A DNA stretch of 64,000 nucleotides, taken from Archilochus colubris (Eukaryota; Chordata; Aves; Apodiformes; Trochilidae). The notes under the pieces were generated by a model, which was not told the origin of the DNA, ran no database searches, and was given only the letters and a program-made list of their open reading frames with translations. A program made the translations under genes and the position numbers. Shown here piece by piece: positions 36,701 to 46,409 of this stretch; positions within the stretch are counted from its first letter, which is position 1, and every line of letters begins with the position of its first letter. The DNA lies in assembly GCA_023079485.1 (NCBI GenBank), contig CM041086.1, positions 15,942,401 through 16,006,400 of the forward strand. Direction: 5' to 3'.

Positions 36701-38080
36701 ATATAAGTTTGTTTCTGGCACATTCTCCATTTGCTGTTGTGATGTGGTTGGTCTCACAAAGGTAAAAAGTTCTTCCTCTGGAACAATTTCCTGAAATGTT
36801 GTTTGAAGTGTCTCACTAAATCGAGTTTCAGAGGAATCTTTTTCTTCAGCTGTTGCAAATTGTTTATATCACAAAGGCAGTCAGAGTCCTGCTGCTCCTG
36901 GGCATGCTGGGGACAAGAGGAGCACTTTGGTGCAGTTGATGCCTGTCTGCTATGGCCTGGAGCCATTGATGCTTTAACCCAATGTCAAATACTTTGCCTG
37001 ATCAGCAGCCAGACTTTCTTGCATTTTAGTTTTCCAGGTCACAACCCTGGTAAGCTTGGGTTAAGGTTTTGCCCTTAAAGTACCCAGCAGCACAGTTACC
37101 TGTCCCTGTTCCTATATGTGAGGTTATCTCTCACCTTTGCTGAGCCCTTACAGTGCCAGGGGTGGTGTCTGGTCAGGGATCTGGGGTTTGTGCTGGGCCA
37201 GGGCTGTTGGTTGCACTCCCCTTGGTCTGGAGTAACACTCTGCATCTTGGAATCTTGTCTGTCACTAGGAAGGACTGAAACCATTCTGTGCTGTTTAGGT
37301 AGGTAGGGTGGATCTGGCTTTTCTCAGGCAGATTGAATTCAACATCTGGAGCAGAGAAAATCCAGCAGGCAAGTGGGGTCATCTTTGCTTGTGTTCAGTC
37401 AAAGGTGATGTTCCCCATGAAGGAGAATGGGAGATGTAAAGTGCAAATCGGACAGGACTGGACTTTACAGGGCTCTCCTGGAAAATTTTAATCCCATTCC
37501 TGCAGGCAGCTCTGATGTGTTGTGTTTACAGGCAGTGTTAAGGGAGAGCTCAGTACATTTAAGCCCTTAGTCCTGCTACTCCTGCTGGAAGGTGATTTAA
37601 ATTGCAGTTTACAAAGAAAAGAAAGGGGCCTGGGAGTGACACTGGGGAATATGTGGGAGGAAATGCTGCTGGGAGGTTGATACAGAGCTCCACTGAGCTG
37701 CTGGAGCAGCTCTCTGCCTCAGTTTCCCTTCTGCCCAAACTGGAGGAGCAGTGCTGCAGGGCTGTGCAGCTCTCATGGGGAAGAATCACTGATTCCAGCT
37801 CAGGCAGTATGTCAGAGTTTCAGCAGTACCAGCTTGTATTGTTTCCCTCTTGCAAAAGCCCATTCCAGGATGGGGATCTGCTTACAGACATAACCCTTCT
37901 CTTTGTTCCTTTCTGAAAGAGGCAGGATTTGTGACCCCAGTGCCTCATAAGAATCTGAGAATATTTCTGCTAGATGTAATCAACTCTGTTTTAGCTTTGA
38001 ATTTCCTATCACACACATCCCCCACAGTAGGAGAGCACTACATTCAGCTCTCCTAGTTCCTGGAGGTGGGTTATGTCCCA
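33739..38080. other. Non-coding stretch with weak exon-like segments
   Basis: No named gene recognised. A minus-strand 43-nt segment at 35437-35479 has a very good acceptor and an open frame and is listed as a finding. A purine-rich stretch occurs near 36550-36625. Otherwise ordinary. Confidence 0.45.
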
Positions 38081-38480
38081 CTTAATTGTTTACAAGAGTT
38101 GTGAAGATTTAACAACATTTTAATGAGGCGTAGCAGTGGTACATTAAGAAATGTATCTATTAAATGCTGTCGTTAGTAGTTGATTGGGATTTAATTGGCA
38201 TGTGTTAATATTTTTATTGCATCTTGGTTAAATCCAGAGTTGAAGCAGAATTCTGAGTAGGAAAATTATGATTTGAGGTAAAAATACAAACTAAAAGTAG
38301 AGCTGCTTTTAATATGAAGACTTTATGAATAGTCTTACACTGACCTAAGCAAGTGTTTACAGTAGCTATTTTTAAAACACATGATGATGACACAAAGGAA
38401 GCATTCTGTCAGTTTGTGCTGGGAGATTCATAAGGAGTTATCAATGGGGGTAATTTCTATCTCCTCTTAGGAAAGATTCA
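38081..38480. other. AT-rich block without stop-free frames
   Basis: Low-GC sequence with many TAAT/ATTA homeodomain-type cores (for example GGGATTTAATTGGCATGTG near 38188). It contrasts with the GC-rich sequence starting about 400 bp to its right. No gene, tandem repeat or transposon is seen. It could be a conserved non-coding element, but conservation cannot be judged from one sequence. Confidence 0.45.
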
Positions 38481-39440
38481 GGCTTTTTCATTTTGCAGGA
38501 AAGTTTTCTTCTGAAGTTCATTCCCTGACATGACTCTGGGCATTCTCCTCCAGGCACCTGCTCTCAGGGATCAGCACTTTGGTGACTGAGCCTCTCCAAG
38601 CTGTGGTGTTGTTACCATCCACAAAAGTTTCAGGCTGAAGCACCCCAGTCCCCAGTTACTGAGCCTGTGGTAGATACCAAGCAGGTTTGTTGAGAGCAGG
38701 GTCACACCCATGTTTCACAAGGACATAAAGGCCAAAAGTTTCCTGGGTTCAGAAGAAGATAGTGCATGTGCAGATCCCAGAGGAGGAGAAGACACAGTGT
38801 TTGGTGCCTTGCATGAGCCCCCCAGGCTCAGTCCCCAGTAATGACTCGGGGACATCTCTGTCCTGCCTTGTCATTCTTGCACCTGAGCTGAGAGGACCCC
38901 CAGGAAAGCACAGTCATGCAGGAATTCTCTTTGAGAGAGCTCCATTTGCTGCCAGTTCCTGCCCTGCTCCATGCAGGTGCTTCCCAGTGCCCCATGGCAT
39001 GGGGGTGGGAAGGTGGCTGAATGTAATCAGAAGTCACCTGCAAAGAGGGGAAACTGAGGCACAGAGTGGTTCCGTGGCTCACCTCCTGGTGTCACTCACC
39101 CCAGACTGTGCTGAGTGTGTCCCAGGCACCTTCGCTGCTCAGGATCTTGGGCTGTGCCCAAGCAGCACTTGTGTCTCCTCCTTGCTCTGTGTGTGCCTGG
39201 ATGTCAGCAGAGAGCAGGTCCCCAGCTGAGTGCCCCTCCCTGCTGGCAGCCAAGCAGGCAGGCAGGCAGCCCACCTGCTTCCCATCCCCACGTGGCAGTG
39301 GGTGGTTCCTGGCTGGGGAAGCTCTTTTGCCAGGGAGGTTGGTGATGTGCTCCAGCATCACCAGATGGTCCCCTTACCTCTTCAGCTCTCCTGCTCCCTC
39401 AGAAACATTAATGATCCCTAAACCTCTCCGATGGGGATTA

Positions 39441-39450
39441 GGGGGGGGGG
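39441..39450 (+). repeat. G10 homopolymer
   Basis: Ten consecutive G in GC-rich sequence. Confidence 0.9.
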
Positions 39451-40698
39451 AGGCTCCTTTTTGTGACAACTTCATTGCGTGGTTATCAGGAGCTGCCACT
39501 ATCCAGGTTGTCACGACAACCAGCCTGACTCAGAGCCTCTGGGAAAGGTCTGAACCTCAGGCAAATAACCAGCTCCCAGCAGATGCTCACCCACAGCCAA
39601 TCACTGGGGTGCTGGGAAACCATGACATCATGGACTGAGCAGCCCCCAGATTGAATTCTGTTACCTTTCCTCTGCCCTCCCTGTCCCTTTCTCCCCTGTG
39701 CACCCCACATGTCCCCCCAGGTACAGTCCTGGGATTTGTGAGCACCTTTTACTCCCAGGTGCTCTGGAGCTAGAGCTGGCTCAGCTCAGCAGGGCTGGGG
39801 GGTCCTGCAGCCCCCCATGTGATGCAGCCTTGGTCAGCAGCAAGAGACCTGGTGGCCAAGGGGTTTTGCTAATGGGGATGGGAGTTACCTGCTGGGGTTA
39901 ATTTTATCTGCAAGACAATAGGAATGGGAGATTAATGGGGTCCTTACTCCCCCTTTCCCAGGAAAGCTGCTGACACCCAGTTACCAGGCAGGCTGTGTTG
40001 CTCAGACTGTGTCACGTTTGCCAGCGAGGTGTGATCAACACTGCAGAACCAGTTCTGTCTCAGATGAATGTGTTCACCTGCTGAAGCAGAGAGGGGGTTG
40101 GCAGTGGCCTTGTGCCTTCACCAGGGTGTGTCTGAAGCACCCCTGGGACCCTGCACCCCATTAAGGTTATATCCTGCTGACCAGTGTGCCCTGCAGATGT
40201 GCAGCTCCAGAGCTTTCCTGAATTCTTGCCCTCCTTGAGCACATTCCCCATGAAAACACAATCAGGCAGCTCTTAGCAGGGATTCCACTTTCAGGTCAAG
40301 AAAGACTTGACAGGTTTTTTTAACTTCCTGGCCATCCCAGCTAAATGTATATCTGTTTGCTGAAAATGCAGTTGCGTTGTCTCTTTTACTCGGATGTTTG
40401 GCTTTCCACACCTCTTTTACCCAGGAGGGGTTCTGGTAGTGCTCAGCACTGCAGTCAGTTTGGGAGGGTCTGTCTGATTGGATCTGTAAGGTGAGGTACA
40501 TGGCTTTTGGGCTCTGAAGTCCTCAGGCATCTTTTGAAGGAACAAAGGCTACAAGAAGGCAATTTGTTGCTCAAAACTAAGATTTCTTTCTCTTGCCTTG
40601 CTGCTATGGCTACCTGGCTGTGCATTTCCTTAGGGCTTGTACCTGGGCCACTCTGGGCTGGGGTGCCCCAGGGAGGGGCTGGGGAGCTTCTGCACAAT

Positions 40699-40744
40699 CT
40701 GGCACAGCCTGGCACAGAGACAGCCCTGGCACAGCCTGGCACAG
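40699..40744 (+). repeat. Two copies of a 19-bp motif, 27-bp period
   Basis: CTGGCACAGCCTGGCACAG is present at 40699-40717 and again, identical, at 40726-40744. The motif is itself built of two CTGGCACAG units. A small nested tandem repeat. Confidence 0.9.
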
Positions 40745-43574
40745 CCAGTCCTGCCTTTCCTAGCATGAGAAAGGAGCTGCTGGGGCTGGCAATGGCCCTG
40801 GTCCAGCCAGGTCCCTCCTGCTTGTCAGATTCCTAAAGCACTGTTCTAAAGCTCCTCAGTTTCCTAAAGCAGTTTCTGAGGTTAATTTTGCAGGATGAGA
40901 CCCTTGCTAGGTGGCTTCTGAATAAAACAGGGTTCAGGCAGCCCCTGTGGTTCCAGAGGTTGGACCTCGTGGGCATGCAGACTCTCAAAGTGTTTCCAGC
41001 TCGCTTTGACACCCATGTGACAGTCACACAGGACTGACATCTACCAGAGCCCAGCCTGTTTTCCCATGCCCTGTGGGGACAAAGCCAGCACCCTGTCCAC
41101 GTCTGGGCTGGATCAAGCTCAGCCAGACTCTGCAGGTCCGGTCCAGCCCAGCCCGTCCCAGGTGTTGGACCCGTGGAGTGAGTCCAGTTTGCAGTGCTGA
41201 GCCCTGGGGCTCTGTGGGTGCCCTGACCTTACAGCTTCCCTCTCCTAGCAGTGAGCTGTGAGCAGTGTGCCTGTTGGCAGCACCCCTGGCTGCTCACAGC
41301 ATGTGGAGGAGCCCTCCAGCTCTGTCAGGCTCTGCTTCACTTACAGCTGGGGTGAGGGACAAAAAAGCTCTGTGGTTTGGGCAGTTTCCCCTTTCTGGCC
41401 CTTGCTGTGCTTCCTCTCTTTGTCTCCTTTCCCAGGAAGGCATGGGACATGCATGGGGCAGCTGACTCCCATCCAGCAGGAGGACCCAGAGGTTTGAGGG
41501 CTTTGGGGTTTCTAAAGGCACAGACTTTCAGAAACCCTCTGATTTTCAGGAAGAACTCCACTGTGCACAGTCAATGTTAACAAGGTTTCCTCAGCTCTGA
41601 TGAGACTGGTAACTTTGGACCAGGCTGAGAGTAAGGGCTCTGATCTTCCTTTTTCACTCCACGTGGTTACAGAGTCAAGTTTCTGCTCTATCACAGGGGG
41701 AAGGAAGCTGCAACTCTTCCTTCATCTCTCTCCCCCAGCCTTCAGCCAAGTCAGACAAAAGCCAAGGCACCAGGTTTGGAGTCTCAAGGAGCCTCCAGTG
41801 CTTATTAGGATAGTTTGGCTAATAGTTTGTGATAAATCTGTTTTAGCTGGACTTTTAAAAATGGATGAAAGTGATTCACCCACAGATTGAGTCCTGACAT
41901 CTTGGTGCCTCATCTGCAGCTTTTCCTTGAGCTGCCTCCCTCGTTTGGAGGGCACACACCTCACACTGCCTGTGGGGCTCTGGGGCGTGGGGTTGTTCTG
42001 TGTTTGAGGGAACTGGGAATAATTTTTAGTCTGGAGGTGGCTGAGTATTACTTGGCCACCCCCTACTCAGTCCTTTCTAACTGTGGGCTGTTGTTAAGCA
42101 GCAGTTTGCAGCAGCCAGTCTGGTTTGCAGGGTATGGATCTGCAGCCCTGAAGGACTGGGTAAGGCTGTGGGGACCCTGACAGCTTCTTCAGCTGCTTTC
42201 CCTTCATGGCTGCAGTCAGGGGACATCCCCCTAAATCTTTGCATGGACTTTCAAGGAGGAAAAGCTGGGCCAAGGCCTCTGCAAACCACCCCACCCCACA
42301 ACAACAGAGGCTGTTCCCCCCTTGCTTTGTGTGTGTCCCCTTGGATGGGGTGGAGAAATCAGAAGTGGAAGGCATCTCTTTCACTGTGGAGGGACAGTAG
42401 CCTCGCAGGTGACCTTAGAGGATGCTGTAGTTGTGTGTCCACAGGGGTGATTCCCTACAGGCATGGAAACAGGACCGGCGGCTGTGATCACTGCAGAGCC
42501 AGCTGGATAACTGATGGATGTGACACTTGGTGAGGAGGAAAACCTTGGTGAGACCTCAGTGTCCAGCAGGAAGGGAGGGCAGTGATTCAGTGGGGGCTGC
42601 TTGTCACGTCAGTGTCAGCTGGGTGACTCAGTGTGCTTCTGCTCCTGCAGATCCTGTCCTTTGGACCAGCTGTGAGGTGACAGTGTGACCACTCGTGGTG
42701 GGAGAAGGTCACACGCTGCGTGGTGGGGCTGGGAGGGTTCCTTACCTCCTCTTGGGTAGTGACCCGTGGTCTGCCTTACCCTTGGCAGTAGCAGACCACA
42801 GAAGGCAGCTTCATTTCTTGCCCATTATCAAACTCTGCCTTGTGCCTCTTCCTTGGGAAAAACGGAAGAAAAAGGCCCAAGATGTGGGCCACAGCCAAGC
42901 AAGATTGTGGCACAGAGGCAGGAGAACAGCTGTGGAGCTGCCTGCCTGCCCTGGGACTAGACTCAGCTTGTGGATTTGTTTTTTTCTAGAAATATTGTAA
43001 ATGTCAGGTGATGCTCATCAAAGCAGGGTCTGTCGCCACTTTTCAGACCTTTGATGGAGGAGCTGATCTCAGGGGTTCGGGAGGAGCAGGAGCGGGACCT
43101 GAGCTCCTGCCTGGCAGGAGGAGGGGGAGCACGCTCTGTGGAGGAGCTTTTCCTTCTGTGCATTTGGGCACCTCTTTGTGGCAGGGGCGGCCGGAGTTGG
43201 TGGCGGGGAGGATCCTGGTGGGTTTTGATTCTCCCACGTTTGGTGCTGGAGGGAAAAGCCCACGAGGGGGCACATGGCGGGCGTCAGCCGGGGGGGACCC
43301 GTAATTTCGCGGTGCATTCCCTTTTCCCAGCGGAGGGTGACCAGGAGAGCGTGATGGTGTCTCTGAGGACACCGTTCAGTACCAGCCGGGTGCTGATGCC
43401 CCCTCGCAGATACTCGCACACCGGGGCCGAGCCCTGCCGGAGGAGAAGCTGGGAGGAGGGGACCCTCCCGCACCGCGCCGTCCCCCCGCGGCTGCCTCGC
43501 AACCCTCAGATTTACCCCCTGGTTCCCGCCCGCCCTCCTCGCGCACCCCGGGGCCCGCCGCAGCCGCTGGGGCG

Positions 43575-43690
43575 CAGCCAATGGGCTCTGCGGGCGGCGG
43601 GTGACGACACGGGGGGGGTTGGGGCGCGGCGGCGGCGCGCGCGGCGATTGGCGCGCGGCGGCGGCGCGGGGGGACGGGCGCGCGGCAGAT
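43575..43690 (+). promoter_or_regulatory. Core promoter element cluster
   Basis: Within 75 bp there is a forward CCAAT box (43578-43582), a CRE half-site TGACG (43602-43606), and an inverted CCAAT box (ATTGG, 43647-43651) fused to an E2F-like TTGGCGCG, all surrounded by GGGCGG/GGCG G/C boxes. No TATA box is present, as is usual for CpG-island promoters. The start site is probably dispersed around 43650-43800, judging from the position of the elements and of the following ATG and donor. Direction is inferred, not shown. Confidence 0.7.
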
Positions 43691-43808
43691 GGGCTGCGCC
43701 CGGCGCGCGCGGGGCGGCGGAGGAGAAGGGAGGGAGGGGGGTGCGGGGAGCGGGAGCGGCCCTCGGCGGCGGCGCGAGGCCGCGGCGGGGTCGGCGCGTG
43801 CAGCATGA
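43689..43808 (+). CDS. Upstream ORF (39 codons) overlapping the main start
   Basis: ATG at 43689 opens a 39-codon frame beginning MGCARRARGGGG and rich in G, R, A and S. Its TGA (43806-43808) overlaps the ATG at 43805 in the form ATGA. It can only be translated if transcription starts upstream of 43689. It is a possible regulatory uORF, with termination-reinitiation at the overlap. The composition is what GC-rich leader sequence gives by chance, so a protein function is not claimed. Confidence 0.25.
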   Translation: MGCARRARGGGGEGREGGAGSGSGPRRRREAAAGSARAA

Positions 43809-43823
43809 CAGCGCGAGCGCCAG
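43805..43823 (+). CDS. Candidate first coding exon (partial), gene unidentified
   Basis: ATG at 43805 has A at -3 (favourable Kozak context) and starts the frame M-T-A-R-A-P plus one base, followed at 43824 by a donor CAG|GTAACG. The exon would end in phase 1. It lies at the right place, just downstream of the promoter element cluster, and the sequence after the donor shows strong G-over-C skew as expected of a first intron on this strand. I do not recognise the N-terminus. The same exon could also be 5' UTR only, with the true start in a later exon outside this window. Confidence 0.35.
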
Positions 43824-43869
43824 GTAACGAACGCCGCGCGCCGCGCAGTCCCGGTACCTCAGGGAAAGC

Positions 43870-43883
43870 GGGGGGGGGGGGGG
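43870..43883 (+). repeat. G14 homopolymer
   Basis: Fourteen consecutive G followed by A and five more G, about 50 bp after the putative first-exon donor. It can form a G-quadruplex on the non-template strand of a plus-strand transcript. Confidence 0.92.
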
Positions 43884-43896
43884 AGGGGGATCCGCT

Positions 43897-43911
43897 GGAC
43901 CGGACCGGACC
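43897..43911 (+). repeat. (GGACC)3 tandem repeat
   Basis: Three exact GGACC units in the 3' part of the CpG island. Confidence 0.9.
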
Positions 43912-44261
43912 GGGCAAGGCAGGGCAGGGGGTGTACGGGGCTGGAGAGGGCCGGGCCGGGCCGCTGCGGTGCCGGGGTTGTCTGCGTCTCCGGGTCTGTT
44001 CTGCCGCCCGTGACACCTGTGTTAGACAGCGGCCTCCGCCGCGGCTCTGAAGGGAGAGCGGTGTCCGGCGGGCGGGAGCTGCCCGCCGCAGAGCCGCTGC
44101 CGGGGCTGAAGTTGTGTCAGCGCCGACACCGGCCATAAAGGCGGTCGTGATGTGTGTGTGTGCGTGTTCCCCATCTTCCAACAATGCGGGCAATGGGCTG
44201 TGCTTCTGCAGAGCAGCGAGAAATTCAGGGCTATAAATAACTCTGCCTTTCTTTTCATTCT

Positions 44262-44284
44262 TATATATATATATATATATATAT
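44262..44284 (+). repeat. (TA)11 microsatellite
   Basis: Eleven TA units plus T, about 130 bp beyond the right edge of the CpG island. Confidence 0.97.
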
Positions 44285-45188
44285 GTAATTTTTTTTACGT
44301 ACTCTGTTGGCCGCATGCATTCGATTGACTCCTTTAAAAAACGCCTGCCAGGTTTTTCCCCGAAATCCATTGAGGGAAGGGTGGTCTCTCCCCTGCACAT
44401 GCATGGTGGTGCCTGATGCCACGCTGATCCTGTCCCTGTGCTGGGTTGTCCCTTTGTCCCAGACGTGTACACCAGCCAGCCGAGGAAGTGCTCCGTGTCG
44501 TGTCTGGCTGCTTCAGGCTCCCCTCCTCCCCTGGGGGATGCGCTCAGTGCCTGTGCCCCCTTTTTGGTCATCCAGACAGTTTCCAGATCCAGTTTTCACC
44601 AGTGCCAGAAATGATCCCTGTCTGAAACACAGTGATGTGTTTCATGTAGGAGCTTGAGGGAATTCAGACAGGAAGAGTGAGCGACATCTGAAAAGGATTG
44701 TGGGCCTCAGCTGGGAAGAGCAGGGCTATTTCTGGGACTTACGACCCCAAAAGGGTGTCAAGGGGTTGGGTTTTGTCTCTCTTCCTTTGGCCCTGTTTGC
44801 TGGGGTGAGCACAACGCCTTAGGAGCGAGCAGCCTGGCTGGCAGGCTGGAGACTTTGGCAGATGCCCCTGGAGGCTCCATTCCCCTCGTCCCCTTGGTGC
44901 CCCCCACCTGCCCTGGTTTGACTCTGTGCAGACATTGCAGGAGAGGGCTGCCTGCTTTTTGTTTTCCATCCAGCACAGTTGGAAATGATGTTCAGCAGAG
45001 GGGATCAGGAGGCCAGAGATCAAAGTGGGCTTTTCTTGAGCGACTTTCGGGCTGACAGGAGTCACCCCAGAGTGAGGAAGAGGAGGAGGAGCTGTTGGGG
45101 GGCCTGGGGGAGGCTGTGGGGCCAAAGCCAGGCTGCTACCTGTCTGCCTGAGGGGGAGAGAGAAGGAAATGCTGTGAACCGAGGGAAT

Positions 45189-45206
45189 GATGAGATGAGA
45201 TGAGAT
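45189..45206 (+). repeat. (GATGA)n microsatellite, 3.6 units
   Basis: Three full GATGA units and a partial fourth unit in perfect tandem. Confidence 0.88.
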
Positions 45207-45302
45207 CTCCCCTGGCTCCTCCTCTCCTGTGAATCCACCTTCTTCTCCCTGGCTGTCAGGAGGAGAGGGCCTCGTTAGAGCAAGGAGGGGGCAGAAGCAT
45301 CC

Positions 45303-45329
45303 GGGGGGGGGATTGTGACTGTGGGGGGG
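45303..45329 (+). repeat. Paired G-runs (G9 and G7)
   Basis: G9 at 45303-45311 and G7 at 45323-45329, separated by 11 nt. Potential G-quadruplex on the plus strand. Confidence 0.85.
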
Positions 45330-45520
45330 CCCCTGTGTCAGAATGGGGGTGAGAACATCACCCCAGCCAGGGTGACTGGAGCTGGAGGCTGTGCCAGAGG
45401 GGACCCTGGTGTCCCCTGCGCAGGCACTGGGGGTTTTCAAGCAACTTCACCCCATCTCTCCTGGAAGAGGGGCATCTGGGGAAAGAGGAGCCTGATCTTT
45501 CCAGGAAAGGTGTTCAGTCA

Positions 45521-45711
45521 CAGGCTCCTTTGGTTGTCACAGGCTCAGTGCTCTGGCCTCATTCACCTCAGGGCTTTAGCACAGGCATGGCAGCTTCTTG
45601 TAGGGAGTGTGTGATGGGGACTTTGGGTCCTCTAAACTGACAAGCCCAATGGGACTCTTGTAGGAGCATCTGCAGAAGTTGGTGAGCATTTTACTGATCA
45701 CAGTGGTGTGA
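45521..45711 (+). repeat. Copy 1 of an about 185-bp duplicated unit
   Basis: This segment matches 46228-46409 in the same orientation at roughly 80-85 percent identity by eye. Blocks such as GGGCTTTAGCACAGGCATGG and CTCTTGTAGGAGCATCTGCA are exact in both. Copy 1 carries a 9-bp insertion (near 45561) relative to copy 2. Both edges fade without target-site duplications or TG/CA ends. It may be a local segmental duplication or two insertions of an unrecognised interspersed element. Confidence 0.88.
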
Positions 45712-46227
45712 GCAGAAAACAAAGTAAATCAGAAATCTGGGATAGTTGGGTTTAGGACTGGGACATGGGCTGGTGAGTTGTTCAGTTGAAGGTTGCCATG
45801 ACAGGATATGTGCATGGAAGAGTTGCCCTGAGCCTGGGATTTCTGTGGTGAGCACAGGGCTGGCAGGGGACTGTGATGCTTGTGGCTGCATTGGCTGGAG
45901 CTTCCTTCCTTGAGCATGGGACTGGGGACAGGAGCTGGTGGCAGTCATGATACCAGGGGCCTGATTGGGCTGGGGGGGGGGGTCTGGTTTCATGGGTAGG
46001 GGGGATGCAGGCAGCTGCCTCGGGGTTGCAGAGGGGTTTGTGCACAGGGAAGACCTGCATGGATGGCATTTCTTCACTGGGTGCCTCTGGATAACTGAAA
46101 GTAAGTCTCAGTAGCTCCTGCAAGCCCTGAGCTCCTGTTACAGGATTAAGTTTCCAGCCTCCTAGGCCACCGCTTTCAGCAGCAACAGTTCTGGAGGCAG
46201 CTGTGGCTGCAGGAGTCAATACCCAGG
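45712..46227. other. Spacer between the two duplicated units
   Basis: About 516 bp without similarity to the sequence right of copy 2, so the two units are not a simple tandem of a 700-bp block. It contains a G11 run (45972-45982). The overlapping minus-strand open frames here have no domain. Confidence 0.6.
45972..45982 (+). repeat. G11 homopolymer
   Basis: Eleven consecutive G, again on the plus strand like the other long G-runs right of the CpG island. Confidence 0.9.
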
Positions 46228-46409
46228 GTGAGCTCCTGTGGTTGCCACAAGCCCAGTGCTCTGGCCTCAGGGCTTTAGCACAGGCATGGCAGCTTCTTGT
46301 AGGCAATGTCTGGTGGGAACTTTGTGGCCTCCAAACTGGCAGGCTGATGAGACTCTTGTAGGAGCATCTGCAGAAGCTGGTGGGCATTTTACTGTTGATT
46401 ACAGTGGGT
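46228..46409 (+). repeat. Copy 2 of an about 185-bp duplicated unit
   Basis: Same-orientation match of 45521-45711, offset 708 bp before the 9-bp gap and 699 bp after it. It begins around GAGCTCCTGTGGTTGCCACA and ends around CATTTTACTGTTGATTACAG. Confidence 0.88.

Larger units (their letters stand above)
38481..43069. other. GC-richer, CpG-poor upstream region of the island
   Basis: Base composition rises towards the CpG island, and stops become rarer, so several ORFs of 100-190 codons overlap here (for example at 38762 and 39066). They overlap each other on both strands and show no domain, so I do not call them as genes. Simple repeats within are listed separately. Confidence 0.5.
43070..44135. 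promoter_or_regulatory. CpG island
   Basis: About 1.1 kb in which CG dinucleotides are dense, whereas the rest of the window is nearly CpG-depleted. The densest part is 43540-43860 with long GCG-type runs. This is the only such island in the 64 kb and marks a promoter, probably of a widely expressed or developmental gene. It contains CCAAT boxes on both strands, so it could fire in both directions. The 500-codon minus-strand open frame across it reflects high GC, not a protein. Confidence 0.93.
44136..45520. other. Probable start of intron 1
   Basis: Sequence right of the CpG island with no gene seen. It holds a short GT run (44150-44162), the TA microsatellite (44262), G-runs and a (GATGA)n repeat. 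It would be intron 1 if the plus-strand first exon is real. The minus-strand open frame 44739-45440 has no domain and lies in C-rich antisense sequence. Confidence 0.5.

Noticed and set aside
39066..39638. 190-codon plus-strand open frame
   Set aside because: It lies in GC-rich sequence, overlaps other frames on both strands, and its composition is not protein-like.
43069..44571. 500-codon minus-strand open frame across the CpG island
   Set aside because: Stops are rare on both strands in very GC-rich DNA; the translation is low-complexity P, R, A and S, and it continues through the TA microsatellite, which a real gene would not.
45782..46387. 201-codon minus-strand open frame
   Set aside because: It covers part of the duplicated non-coding unit (copy 2) and the C-run antisense to G11; no domain is visible.
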